NCBI GenBank assembly: GCA_028687475.1
Contig: JAQUAB010000001.1
Span: 1-64,000 of the forward strand
From: Candidatus Gracilibacteria bacterium
GTDB lineage: Bacteria; Patescibacteriota; Gracilibacteria; BD1-5; UBA2023
Length of the DNA: 64,000 nucleotides
Reading direction: 5' to 3'
Both the position numbers and the translations under genes were made by a program. Below, one piece after another: positions 12,547 through 21,396 of this stretch. The notes below the pieces were generated by a model. That model ran no database searches and was not told the origin of the DNA. It was given only the letters and a program-made list of their open reading frames with translations. The stretch's first letter is position 1. Each line of letters begins with the position of its first letter.

Positions 12547-12578
12547 AAAAACTCCCCTAAAAATTAGGAGAGTTTTTT
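12547..12578. terminator. Bidirectional terminator, 12326 gene / gatB
   Basis: AAAACTCCCCTAA and TTAGGAGAGTTTTTT form a hairpin with A-run and T-run on either side. It serves the plus-strand small gene and the gatB transcript; the gatB TAA stop lies inside the stem. Confidence 0.8.
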
Positions 12579-14018
12579 ATTCAGTATTTCTGTGAAAATC
12601 TTTGGATTTCCTTGTCCAGCTGAAGCCTTCATACATTGTCCGACGAAGAATCCGAAAAGATTGGTCTTTCCAGATTTGTAATCTGCAATCTGAGTTGCAC
12701 TTTCCGAGAGGACTTTGTCGACGATCGCTTCGAGTGCTGCAGTATCATTTTTCTGTCTGAGATTGAGAGAGTCGACCCATTCATCTGCTTTTCCTCCTTC
12801 GAATACGAGTTTTTCGATAACGATTTTTGAGTTCGTCGATGAGAGTTCGTCCGCATTCACGAGTTCTATAACTCGAGCAATTTCTGCTGTTTCTGCCTTG
12901 ATATCACTGAGATTCATTTTCTCATGGTGTGCTTCGAAGAGTGCGAAGAGAACCGTCGTGATATAGGAGCAAGATTTTTTCGGATCTTTCGTGAGGCGAA
13001 CGAGTTCCTCATAGAAATCACTCGTGAGTCGGTCGTTCGAGAGGATACGAGCATCATCTTCGATGAGCTTGTATTCATTCACATACTTGATACGGCGGTC
13101 AATCGGGAGTTCTGCGATTCGGCGCTCATCGATGAATTCACGTGTGAGTGTGAGCGGTGGAAGATCTGGATCTGGAAAATAACGATAATCCATGGCATCT
13201 TCTTTTGAGCGCATCGGAGTCGAATATCCTTTCTCATCATTCCATCCACGAGTTTCCTGATCTGGTGCTTGTCCAGCTTCATAGAGCTCGATCTGACGTT
13301 CGAATTCATTGTCGATAGCACGACCAATACTCGAAAACGAGTTGATATTCTTCAGTTCTACACGGCAACGAAGTGCTGTTTCTCCCTTGAGTCGGACAGA
13401 AATATTCACATCACAACGGAGTTGTCATTTTTCCATGTCAGCATCTGAGGCACCACACCAGCGCATGAGTTTCTGGATCTCTTCGAGATATGAGAGGACA
13501 TCAGCCTTGGAGCGAAAGTCTGGCTCCGTCACAATCTCCATCAGTGGTGCACCAGCACGATTGTAGTCACAAAGCGTCTTCCCACTGGCATGGACTAGCT
13601 TTCCTGCATCATTCTCTATATGCATGTGGTGGATGCGAAATGTTTTCACTTCCCCGTGGACAAATGTCTTCACTTCCCCACCCATCGTGATCGGATGATA
13701 CATCTGTGTGATCTGGTACCCCATCGGAAGATCTGGGTAGAAATAACTCTTGCGGTCGAATTCACTCACTTCCTGAACTTCACTCCGAAGCGCATGAGAA
13801 GCACGGACAGCGAGGTCAACGACACCGGCGGAAAGATTCGGGAGCATACCAGGAAACCCCATACAGATAGGACAGACATTCATATTCGGTTCGTCGGCAA
13901 GCTCGAGTGCGTTCGCACAAGAACAGAACATTTTTGTATTGGACTTGATGCGGACATGTGTCTCGAGACCCATGACGATTTCGTATTTATCGTAGATAGT
14001 GGACATTTCAGGATTCAA
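12564..14018 (-). CDS. gatB: Asp/Glu-tRNA amidotransferase subunit B
   Basis: GatB (484 aa) binds the misacylated tRNA and phosphorylates its Glu/Asp for the GatCAB amidotransferase. Conserved features are IVMGLETHVRI, a zinc site of the form CSCAN...CPICMG (about 31-54), SYFYPDLPMGYQITQ, the NRAGAPLMEIVTEPD segment, SVRLKG, RVELKNINSF, and the C-terminal YqeY-like tail ending NPKIFTEILNKKLS. TGA gives the Gly in EKGQLRCD. GatA and GatC are not adjacent, so the complex is encoded at separate loci. The start could be MNPEM or the internal MSTIY, four residues later. Confidence 0.96.
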
Positions 14019-14152
14019 AATTAAAGATTAAAGATGCAAAATGAGATACTTGATGCAATCTTTTTCACACGGCGTATTGTATAGAAAAGCGGGAGAAAGG
14101 CAAAGGGAAGTAAAAAGTTTAAAGTGCAAAGTATGCAGAATAGATATATTCC

Positions 14153-14274
14153 TTTTGTCATCCCGTAGGGATCCCTATCAAATTCATCTTAAGAGATTTA
14201 AGGAAATATTTCTTATAAGTGAAAGAAAAAGCGATTCCTCTGCTCTGTTTCACTTCGCGACGGAATGACAAAAA
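14153..14274. repeat. Palindromic repeat element 1 (GTCAT ends)
   Basis: The ends TTTTGTCATCCCGT and ACGGAATGACAAAA are inverted copies around about 95 bp. It belongs to the family of elements with GTCAT/ATGAC termini found at 14780, 30983, 31316, 48191 and 52483. Confidence 0.6.
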
Positions 14275-14316
14275 TATTGGATTGCTTCCCTTGTTGCAAT
14301 GACGGGAAAAAGACAG

Positions 14317-14342
14317 GAAAAAACCGCCCCTTTCAGGCGGTG
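14317..14342 (-). terminator. Terminator of the unclassified RNA
   Basis: On the minus strand ACCGCC-TGAAAG-GGGCGGT is followed by TTTTTT. There is no T-run on the other side, so it is directional. Confidence 0.75.
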
Positions 14343-14549
14343 TAGTTGGTGCCACTTCCCTTTCGGGTCGTGGCGAATTGAAGAGGAAAACTCAGGTAAG
14401 CCGGGTCGTGGCTTAAGCGAGAGCAGCGGCGGGGGCGGGTGCCAAGTACCACACGGGATCGCGCATGGTAGTTTCCTTTCATCCAATTCCCGATTATCCG
14501 AATCGGTACCGGAATCCTTCATTGAATTTTGGAGGTTCAAGAAGAATTA
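14317..14549 (-). ncRNA. Unclassified structured RNA, about 230 nt
   Basis: A GC-rich island in AT-rich surroundings, read on the minus strand, with its own promoter (TTGACA-16-TACAAT) and a terminator ending in a U-run. Local hairpins are strong: CCGATT/AATCGG, AAGCC/GGCTT, GAG/CTC, and GCCAC/GTGGC enclosing a CCC/GGG stem. I compared it by eye with RNase P, tmRNA, SRP, 6S, T-box and common riboswitch signatures. Only loose fragments match (CCCGGCTTA as in RNase P, and a T-box-like AGTGGCACC), so I leave it unassigned. It lies upstream of gatB but terminates 300 nt before it. Confidence 0.5.
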
Positions 14550-14555
14550 TGAGTG

Positions 14556-14583
14556 ATTGTAGATTCTCAGGATGTTTTGTCAA
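14556..14583 (-). promoter_or_regulatory. Promoter of the unclassified RNA
   Basis: On the minus strand a perfect -35 TTGACA (14583-14578), a 16-nt spacer and -10 TACAAT (14561-14556), giving a start near 14549. Confidence 0.6.
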
Positions 14584-14779
14584 AAGATTTTAGAAATTAT
14601 ATTTCCGAATACTCAATATTTTTTTCTTGCGAAATCTGCACAATATATATGATGCGCTTATCCTTTTGTTTGTTGTCATGGTTAGTTTTCCTTGATGCCA
14701 TCTGGGTCTATCTGCGCATTTTTAGAAGCCTTTTTTGGATTTTCTCCGAGAGAGGTTTTTTTATTTCGTTTTGTATCTC

Positions 14780-14926
14780 GTCATCGCGAGGAATGGAGCG
14801 TAGCGAAATGACGTGGCGATCCAGCTAAATAGAATAAGGAATTCCTTATTGTTTCCTGGATCCTTCACTCCAAGGGTACTTCCATTCTCCGCTTCGCTCC
14901 GAAAGGGGCGCGTGCCTCGCAATGAC
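14780..14926. repeat. Palindromic repeat element 2
   Basis: GTCATCGCGAGG at the left and CCTCGCAATGAC at the right are inverted copies. The right half (14866-14916) carries a core, CACTCCAAGGGTACTTCCA ... AAAGGGGC, that recurs inside two protein genes at 31374-31422 and 45522-45570. Confidence 0.7.
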
Positions 14927-14981
14927 AAGAACAAAGAAATCATTCCTAAAACCTAAATACTAATTCCTAACTTCTATCCTC

Positions 14982-16454
14982 ATGTTCTCCTCTCTCATTT
15001 TCTGGATAGTACTCTATCTAGTCATCTCTATCGGAATCTGACTCTATGCAGCTCGTCGAGTCAAGACAGATAATGACTATATCCTCGCTGGTCGTGGACT
15101 CCCACTCTATATCGTGATTGCGACGACTTTTGCGACGTGGTTCGGTTCTGAGACAGTTCTTGGGACTTCATCTACTTTTCTCGATGAAGGAATCAGTGGG
15201 ATTCTCGCAGATCCATTTGGTGCTGGACTCTGTCTCATCCTCGTAGGTCTCTTTTTTGCTCGACCACTCTATCGCATGGGAATCCAGACGCTCGGTGATT
15301 TTTATAGACAAAAATATGGACGCACCGTAGAAGTACTCGCTTCTATTATGATTATTATATCCTATATCGGATGGGTATCGGCACAGATCGTCGCGCTCGG
15401 ACTTGTCTTCGATATTATCTCCGAATGAACTATTCTCACAGCACTGACTCAGACACAATGGTCATTCATCGGTGGTGGTATTGTTCTTATTTATACTATA
15501 TTTGGAGGTATGTGGTCGGTTGCGATGACGGATTTCTTTCAGATGATTATCATTATGATAGGTATGCTCCTGGTGGCATGGTATGTTGGAGATGATGCTG
15601 GTGGTATGACGAATGTGGTCTCAACCGCAATTGCTGATGGCAAATTTTCACTCTTTGGTACTGAAGGTATGACTTGGGCTGGTATCATCGCCGTACTCTC
15701 TGCCGTGCTCACGATGGGATTCGGTTCGATTCCACAACAAGATGTATTCCAGCGCGTTCTCTCGGCGAATAGTGAGAAAAATTCTGGTCGTGGAGCGGTG
15801 ATAGGCGGAAGTCTCTATATAGTTTTTGCTTTTGTGCCTATCATGCTCGGATATGCTGCTTATATGGTGGCACCAGAACTCCTATGAACCGAAGATACTC
15901 AGCGTATTCTGCCGACACTCATCCTGGAGAAAACTCCACTTCTAATGCAGGTGATGTTCTTCGGTGCACTCCTCTCTGCGATCATGTCGACGGCAAGTGG
16001 AACTCTTCTCGCACCTTCTGCACTTTTTGCTGAGAATATCATGAAACCGTTTCTCCCGAATATCACCCGTCCGAAATTGCTTCTTCTCACCCGTCTTTCG
16101 GTATTTGGAACATTTCTCATCATCATGTCGTTCGTAGCGTACAAGTATGCCCATAATGAAGCGCGTATCTTCGATATGGTGGAGAGCGCGTACAAGATTA
16201 CGCTTGCTGGAGCGTTCGTTCCTCTGGTGTTCGGTATTTACAAGAAAAAAGTTCATACGATCAATGCTCTCCTCTCGATGCTTGTTGGCGTTGGAACTTG
16301 GATTTCGGTAGAGTTTTTTCTCGAGCGAGAGATGATTTTCGGACTTGAGCCGCATTTTTTCGCGTTTCTCATCTCTATTCCAGCATTTTTCGCTGGTGAT
16401 ATGATAGCGAAATGGGCAGGCGGAACACGAAATGAGTGAGAAAATATGAAATAG
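14982..16454 (+). CDS. Sodium:solute symporter (SSF family)
   Basis: A 490-aa membrane protein of the SSF/PutP-pantothenate family with about 13 hydrophobic helices. It has the early helix-2 signature TTFATWFGSETVLG, the DFYRQKYGR loop, FGGMWSVAMTDFFQ (helix 5/6) and GFGSIPQQDVFQRVLSA (helix 7/8 loop), all typical of SSF transporters that use sodium to import small organic substrates. TGA supplies three glycines. Read in code 25 it continues four codons past the first apparent end to a TAG at 16454. The substrate is unknown; for an auxotroph, an amino acid or pantothenate is plausible. Confidence 0.88.
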
Positions 16455-16456
16455 TA

Positions 16457-16485
16457 TTGACAAATAGATATTTAGTAGATAATAA
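16457..16485 (+). promoter_or_regulatory. Promoter of the 16518 gene
   Basis: TTGACA (16457-16462), a 17-nt spacer and TAATAA (16480-16485). A near-identical TTGACAAATA block begins the promoter at 17042, one gene downstream. Confidence 0.65.
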
Positions 16486-16517
16486 AAATATAAATTTATA
16501 TACACTACTTTTTTGTT

Positions 16518-17033
16518 ATGAAACCAAATGAAGGAATAAGCTTTATTCCTGAAGTCACAGAATCACAAATCAGGAAAGTACGACAAGTTCTTGGAAATGT
16601 CGCAAGTAATGTTAAAATAATTGTAGGTGGGAAGGTAGGAAAAATAATACTTGATCTTAAAAAGTGGTTGGTATTTACTTTTGGAGATAGCGAGTCTTCC
16701 CAGAAAATTGAAAAGAAAATCGAAAAACCTACAGGAAGAGCACGACAAGTTCTCGAAGTTTCTGGAAAAGTTGCGAGCAATGTGGATGTTATTGCAAATA
16801 AGACGGTCGAAGATCGCATGATTAAGTTTACTCAATGGTTGTCAGATAATATAAAAAGTAAAAGTCCTTCAGATTTTACTCAACATGAGAAAAATCGCGT
16901 AATTCAGAAAATCGAAGATCTCAAAGGAATAACTTATCCTCTTGGTCGACTCTTTCATGGAAATCCGAATCATATCCAGACATTGGCCGATCTCTATGCA
17001 CAAGCGAGAAAGGCTTTCAGAAATGGGATATAA
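16518..17033 (+). CDS. Hypothetical protein with internal duplication
   Basis: I do not recognise this 171-aa basic, helical protein. It contains an internal repeat: RQVLGNVASNVKIIVGGKVG (about 23-42) is echoed by RQVLEVSGKVASNVDVIANK (about 75-94), each followed by a helix with a Trp (KKWLVF, TQWLSD). The tail (HGNPNHIQTLADLYAQARKAF) looks like a short helical domain. It uses no TGA, has its own promoter, and no signal or membrane segment is seen. Confidence 0.65.
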   Translation: MKPNEGISFIPEVTESQIRKVRQVLGNVASNVKIIVGGKVGKIILDLKKWLVFTFGDSESSQKIEKKIEKPTGRARQVLEVSGKVASNVDVIANKTVEDRMIKFTQWLSDNIKSKSPSDFTQHEKNRVIQKIEDLKGITYPLGRLFHGNPNHIQTLADLYAQARKAFRNGI

Positions 17034-17041
17034 AATAAATA

Positions 17042-17073
17042 TTGACAAATAACTATATAGCGTAATTATATAC
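17042..17073 (+). promoter_or_regulatory. Promoter of the hydrolase gene
   Basis: TTGACA (17042-17047) followed after 17-20 nt by an AT-rich -10 region (TAATTATATACT), only a few bases before the ATG at 17077. The transcript would be leaderless or nearly so. Confidence 0.5.
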
Positions 17074-17076
17074 TAT

Positions 17077-17736
17077 ATGAATATAGTAGTACCATGAATT
17101 CATGGAGCATCATCAGATCCTTGTGTGCAAACTATAGCGCAAATAACTTGAGCTTGAGATAATATCGTTAAGCCATTGATGATTCGAAGAGGTGAAAGAT
17201 GACCATATGGAAGTATTGAGTGACATATGGCATGATTGTATAATTTTTTTTCTGATGTAACAGAAAAAGACAACTTACTTACTTGACATAGTCTTTGATG
17301 ACTTGCATCTATACTTTTTGCTTCTGAAAATGAAGTAAGCCGAATTTTATTAATCAGCCCACAAATGTGAGGAAGATATGATTTTAGAATTAGTCGACGT
17401 AACTATCGTGAATCGATGCATTATTGGAGAAATACCTGATACCAAGTAAGAAGAGATCAATCATGAAATGAATATCACCTTCCTTGGAGAGAGTATTGGA
17501 AAGAATCTTTTCGATATAATGCTTTCGAACGAGCAGCTAAAATCAAGGGGAGGGTGTGTGTTATAGCCTGAAAATGAGATCCATATGTTGACATATCGTT
17601 ACTACGAGATTTTGTTAATGTTTGTTGAAATAGTGCAAAGTTAATCGAGATAGAATGTCCTCATGTTCCGAAAGATGCTTGAGAACTCAAGATACTATGA
17701 GATGCAATAAGAACCGCAAAAGAATATCTTTCTTAA
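17077..17736 (+). CDS. Alpha/beta hydrolase (RBBP9/YdeN-like)
   Basis: A 219-aa alpha/beta hydrolase visible only with UGA = Gly. About 17 of its 22 glycines are TGA, including both glycines in the core of the nucleophile elbow GHSLGG (Ser in the middle) and the PGIHGASSDP oxyanion loop near the N-terminus. The probable acid is in GKGDPYVD and the His in CPHVPKDAG near the end. Size and the PHVP spacing fit RBBP9/YdeN-type serine hydrolases. It has its own promoter. The high TGA share contrasts with the neighbouring rpsB and tsf, which use none, and suggests low expression or recent acquisition. Confidence 0.8.
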
Positions 17737-17743
17737 AAGCACT

Positions 17744-17771
17744 TGCTTTTTCCTATTTTTTCTTATAATAC
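17744..17771 (+). promoter_or_regulatory. rpsB: rpsB promoter and leader start
   Basis: CTTGCT (17744-17749), a 16-nt spacer and a perfect TATAAT (17766-17771), followed by the GC-rich ACGCCCG. The predicted start near 17778 leaves a leader of about 125 nt before the rpsB ATG, long enough for autogenous control. Confidence 0.65.
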
Positions 17772-17902
17772 GCCCGATTCTTCGCTCGGAAAATGTGTGA
17801 AGGATTGGGATTTTCTTTTTGCAAGGATACTTCCTCTCGCTCGTGCGAGTTACGTATCTGACTGATTATCTCGGTAAGGATTATTTTTTATTTATTTTTT
17901 CT

Positions 17903-18661
17903 ATGTCAAACGCTACTCTCGTACAGAGCATGCTCGAAAACGCAGTCCACATCGGACACAAGCGTGAATACTGGTCTCCTAAGATGCGTAACTACATCTA
18001 CGGTATCCAGAATGGTGTCCATGTATTTGATCTCTACAAAACAGCTGAGAAGCTCGCTGAGGTCAAGGCAGTTCTCGAAGATCTCTCTACCAAGGGAAAA
18101 TCTATCCTCTTCGTCGGAACGAAGGTTCAGACCAAGGATCTCGTCGAGGCACTTGCTACATCAACTGGACAATACTATGTGAATAACAAATGGGTTCCAG
18201 GACTTCTCACGAATTTCTCGACTATCAAGAAACGTATCGGTTACTACAATGAACTCGAGTCATCATTCTCGAATGGTATGCTCGAGGGTCTCACGAAGAA
18301 AGAAATCTCTGTAAAACAAAAAGAACTCGAAAAACTCCGCGCCGCATACATTGGTGTGAAAGATATGAAGCGTACTCCAGATGTTGTCGTTGTTATCGAC
18401 GGACACTATGAAGATCTTGCTCTCACAGAAGCACACACTATGGGTGTGACTACTATTGCACTTCTCGGTTCTACTGGTGATATCGACAAGACTGATTACT
18501 TTGTTCCATGCAATGTGAACTCTATCAAGGCACTTGCATTCATGCTCGGCGAACTGAAGTCATCTATCAAGGCTCGCAAATCAGAAGACAAGAAGGTTAT
18601 GGGTGCTCGTACTGCTCCAATTGCTCACAAGGGTGCAAAAACGGAAACTGCTGCTGAATAA
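17903..18661 (+). CDS. rpsB: 30S ribosomal protein S2
   Basis: S2 (252 aa, normal length). Conserved landmarks are MLENAVHIGHKREYWSPKM, the YGIQNGVHVFDLYKT segment, ILFVGTKVQTK, YYVNNKWVPGLLTNF, and PDVVVVIDGHYEDLALTEAHTMG. I use the ATG at 17903 (MSNATLVQ), which matches the family N-terminus, rather than a longer upstream extension. It has no TGA glycine codons. It sits upstream of tsf in the usual rpsB-tsf order, here separated by one membrane-protein gene. Confidence 0.97.
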   Translation: MSNATLVQSMLENAVHIGHKREYWSPKMRNYIYGIQNGVHVFDLYKTAEKLAEVKAVLEDLSTKGKSILFVGTKVQTKDLVEALATSTGQYYVNNKWVPGLLTNFSTIKKRIGYYNELESSFSNGMLEGLTKKEISVKQKELEKLRAAYIGVKDMKRTPDVVVVIDGHYEDLALTEAHTMGVTTIALLGSTGDIDKTDYFVPCNVNSIKALAFMLGELKSSIKARKSEDKKVMGARTAPIAHKGAKTETAAE

Positions 18662-18679
18662 TTTCTTCACATTTTTCAT

Positions 18680-19033
18680 ATGGAAAATCAGAATCAGATC
18701 GATCCACAGAGTCAAGAACGAATTATCGCTGTACTTGGTGTTATTCTTTTTTTTCTCCCGATTCTGATGGACAAAAAAACAGAATATACTGTGTTCTATA
18801 TGAGACAAGGATTTGTACTTCTGATAGCATCGATTCTGACGAGTGTTGTCACTTCGATTTTGTTTGTCCGTTTTCTCGGAGAACTCCTCCAATTTATTAT
18901 TTTTGTTCATGTGGTTTTTCTCGCATGGAAGGCATATAGTGGAGAAAAATTCGAGATTCCGTATCTGTATACTCAGAGTATCCGAATTTCTCGGGCTCTT
19001 GGTGTAGATACTTGGTTCACTCCTGGGAAATAA
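18680..19033 (+). CDS. Small membrane protein (DUF4870-like)
   Basis: A 117-aa protein with a polar N-terminus and three hydrophobic helices (IIAVLGVILFFLPILM, FVLLIASILTSVVTSILFV, LLQFIIFVHVVFLAWKAY), followed by a short tail. Layout and length resemble the DUF4870-type small membrane proteins (dimly Tic20-like); I assign no function. It is inserted between rpsB and tsf, 18 nt after rpsB and 40 nt before tsf, so it is probably co-transcribed with the translation genes. Confidence 0.7.
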   Translation: MENQNQIDPQSQERIIAVLGVILFFLPILMDKKTEYTVFYMRQGFVLLIASILTSVVTSILFVRFLGELLQFIIFVHVVFLAWKAYSGEKFEIPYLYTQSIRISRALGVDTWFTPGK

Positions 19034-19073
19034 GATGTTTTCTCAAATTTTTAATTGTTAATTTTTCATTTTT

Positions 19074-19862
19074 ATGGTAACTCCAGCAATGATAAAAGAG
19101 CTTCGCGAACGTACTGGTGTCGGTATGTCTGACTGTAAGAATGCTCTCGTAGAAGCAAATGGTGATATGGAACTCGCTATCGAGTCACTCCGCAAAAAGG
19201 GTCTCGCAAAGGCAGCAAAACGTGCTGATAACGAGACAAGCGAAGGAAAAATCAAAATCGTCACAGAAGGAAATGTTGCATACGTTGCAGTAGTATCTTG
19301 TGAGACAGATTTCGTCGCTCGCAATGAGACATTCGACGCTATGCTCGGACACTTCATCGATATTCGCAAGGCTTCGGCTGACGATGCTTCTGCGATTGCT
19401 CAAGCAGAAGAGCTCAAGGCAAGTGAATATACACTCAAGGTCGGTGAGAATATGCAGATCCGCACACTCACAAAAATCGAAGGTGAGGTGATCGCGAACT
19501 ATGTTCACTCCAATGCCAAGAATGCGGCAGTAGTTGTAGCCAAGGCTGGAACTGATGCTGATACTCTCAAGCAAGTGGCTATGCATGTTGTGGCTTCGAA
19601 TCCACAAGTTCTCTCCCCTTCTGATATCTCTGAAGATATCGTAGCCAAGGAGAAAGAAATCCAACTCGCTATCATGAAAGAAGATCCAAAGAACGCTGGA
19701 AAACCAGATGATATTCTCGCGAAAATCATCGAAGGAAAAATGACAAAGTTCCGTGAAGAGAATGCTCTCCTCACTCAACCATTTGTTATCAATCCAGATC
19801 AGAAAGTCGGTGATGCTATCGGAAAAGACAGCGTCGTTGCTTTCTACCGCTATGCTATCTAG
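19074..19862 (+). CDS. tsf: Elongation factor Ts
   Basis: EF-Ts (262 aa) exchanges GDP for GTP on EF-Tu. It begins with the UBA-like domain (MIKELRERTGVGMSDCKNAL) and the strongly conserved LRKKGLAKAAKRA, followed by the TDFVARNETF motif that contacts EF-Tu. The two core subdomains follow, ending with the DKVGD-like DQKVGDAIG segment. No TGA codons occur, as in the other abundant translation proteins here. Confidence 0.97.
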   Translation: MVTPAMIKELRERTGVGMSDCKNALVEANGDMELAIESLRKKGLAKAAKRADNETSEGKIKIVTEGNVAYVAVVSCETDFVARNETFDAMLGHFIDIRKASADDASAIAQAEELKASEYTLKVGENMQIRTLTKIEGEVIANYVHSNAKNAAVVVAKAGTDADTLKQVAMHVVASNPQVLSPSDISEDIVAKEKEIQLAIMKEDPKNAGKPDDILAKIIEGKMTKFREENALLTQPFVINPDQKVGDAIGKDSVVAFYRYAI

Positions 19863-19886
19863 TCTCTCTTCTGAGAGTCTCGTGAT

Positions 19887-19961
19887 AGTCCCATAGCACA
19901 GTGGTTAGTGTAGAGGTCTCCAAAGCCTTTGACCTAGGTTCGAATCCTAGTGGGACTGCCA
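19887..19961 (+). tRNA. tRNA-Trp (CCA)
   Basis: The cloverleaf closes with acceptor AGTCCCA/TGGGACT, discriminator G and an encoded CCA. The anticodon loop CTCCAAA gives CCA (19920-19922) and the T-loop is TTCGAAT. It reads UGG only. In this genetic code UGA is left to a special tRNA-Gly(UCA), which is not in the window. Confidence 0.93.
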
Positions 19962-19985
19962 TGAGGCTCTCAGAAAAATACAAGA

Positions 19986-20014
19986 AATCCCCTTCCGATT
20001 GGAGGGGGATTTTA
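19986..20014. terminator. Terminator, tRNA-Trp / Fic gene
   Basis: AAATCCCCTTCC and GGAGGGGGATTTT pair across a short loop with an A-run and a T-run, placed between the tRNA and the converging Fic gene. Confidence 0.75.
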
Positions 20015-20015
20015 C

Positions 20016-21086
20016 TTACTGGAGAAGGTTGATAAATTGTGAGATATAGAGAAGTTTGTTTTTCCCGATTCTCATCGAGGATACGAGATTATTTTCTTCG
20101 AGAATTTGTATATATTTTGTTGCTGTCTGTCTCGTATATCAGAGAAGTTCAGTAAACTCAGTTACGGTCAAGAATGGCTTTGAGAAGAGTATTTTAGTAA
20201 TCTTATGATAATCTAGATTTAACTTCGACATTTCCTCTTCGATCTCTCACATGAGAGTATGGATTTTTATGATTTTCTCAGACGTACTCTTTGCCTGGAT
20301 TATTACTCACTCGAGCATATATATGATAAAGTCACTGTAGTCACCCGTATCACGAGTCTTCGTAAAGAGTTTATAATACTCTTTCCTGTGCTTGTTGATA
20401 TATTCACTGAGAAAAAGTACTGGATAGTCGAGTTTTCCTGACATGATAAGATAGAGGACGTTGAGTATACGACCGGTACGGCCATTTCCATCATAAAATG
20501 GGTGGATAGACTCAAATTGATAATGTATCACTGGCATTTTGATAAGAGGGTCAATGTCATCATTTGATTCATTTATCCATCTTTCGAGATTCGAGAGAAG
20601 TTGCACGATAACATCTTCTCCAGATGGAGGTGTATAGAGGACTTCGCCATATCCGTTTGCAATGACTGTTCCAGGGATTTTTCTCACTCATGGCTTATTC
20701 GGCTCGATGAGTGATTGGGTAGAGATGATCGCATTATATCCAATACCTCACTCTTTCTGTAATCTCTCATATCATGCAAGCATAGCACGATGATAGTGGA
20801 GCACCTCCTTCTCAGGTCATTTTACCGAACTTTCTGGAAGGGCTTCTGATTGGAGTACTTTGAGAGTTGTGGTATTGATATTCTCTATTGCAGATGATTC
20901 GACCGATTCCTTTACAAGAAGTGGTGCTATGAGTATCTCATGGTTTGGTATAAGTTTTACGAGACCATTCAGTTTCGAGAGTTCTTCACTTGCCTTGATA
21001 GCCAGCTTCAGAAATAGCTTCTTATCATACTCGAAATCTCCTGGTAAGAGTGGAAGATGATTGTATGGAATTCTAGGATCGTGCAT
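20016..21086 (-). CDS. Fic-domain protein with C-terminal winged helix
   Basis: A 356-aa Fic protein. The Fic motif HPFYDGNGRTGRI (His195) is complete, so it should transfer AMP or another nucleotide to a protein hydroxyl. Upstream, SSAIEN (64-69) matches the (S/T)xxxE(G/N) inhibitory helix, placing it among class II self-inhibited Fic proteins. The C-terminal 90 residues resemble a winged-helix DNA-binding domain (FLTVTEFTELLGYTRQTATKYI). Three TGA glycines occur. It lies at the 3' end of the modification gene cluster, and its promoter region holds four copies of TTTACATGT, which that DNA-binding domain could recognise (inference). Confidence 0.88.
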
Positions 21087-21140
21087 AGAAAAGAAATAAT
21101 GTAGGTTGATTGTATATTAAATTTCTGGGAAATCAATAGA

Positions 21141-21205
21141 ACATGTAAAATAAATATATATATTCTTTACATGTTATTGAAACATGTAAACGATTCTTTA
21201 CATGT
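21141..21205. promoter_or_regulatory. Four-copy TTTACATGT motif array
   Basis: ACATGTAAA / TTTACATGT occurs at 21142-21150 (rc), 21166-21174 (fwd), 21182-21190 (rc) and 21197-21205 (fwd), in alternating orientation with 24, 16 and 15 bp between starts. It fills the gap between the Fic start (21086) and the end of the 48-aa gene. The dyad symmetry and spacing suggest an operator for a regulator acting on the Fic transcript. Confidence 0.6.
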
Positions 21206-21236
21206 TTTCTGGTATGTTAAGTCCTGCATATTTTCT

Positions 21237-21383
21237 TTAGAATGCATTTTTCTTCTTTCCGAGCTTGTCGGCTCGACGGAGAAGGGCGCGAGTGATGAAG
21301 TTCGCAGAGAATACGCTTTCCTGTTTCTTGATACTTCACTCTATGCCTTTTTCGAGTATGAGTTTCTTTTTCCTTGAAATCAT
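21237..21383 (-). CDS. 48-aa basic protein after hsdS
   Basis: I do not recognise it. It starts 13 nt after the hsdS stop and is very basic (MISRKKKLILEKGIEGSIKK, then NFITRALLRRADKLGKKKNAF), with one TGA glycine. Its size and charge suit a small nucleic-acid-binding protein. Being tightly packed behind hsdS supports translation. Confidence 0.55.
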
Positions 21384-21396
21384 GATTATTGAAACT

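Larger units (their letters stand above)
14019..14981. other. Long intergenic region with repeats and an RNA
   Basis: About 960 bp with no credible protein gene on either strand; the open frames are GC-skewed or follow the repeats. It contains a palindromic element (14153-14274), a half-copy (about 14283-14304), a candidate RNA with promoter and terminator (14317-14583), AT-rich sequence, and a longer palindromic element (14780-14926). The symporter ATG follows at 14982. Confidence 0.7.

Noticed and set aside
14317-14549. RNase P RNA or T-box
   Set aside because: Only short fragments (CCCGGCTTA, AGTGGCACC) match; the paired core elements of either family are missing.
14250-14556. Proteins on either strand at 14.25-14.56 kb
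   Set aside because: The translations are low-complexity with odd composition, and the DNA has a promoter, hairpins and a terminator that fit an RNA better.
19887-19961. tRNA-Trp reading UGA (Mycoplasma-type code 4)
   Set aside because: The anticodon is CCA, and TGA positions in conserved genes need Gly, not Trp.
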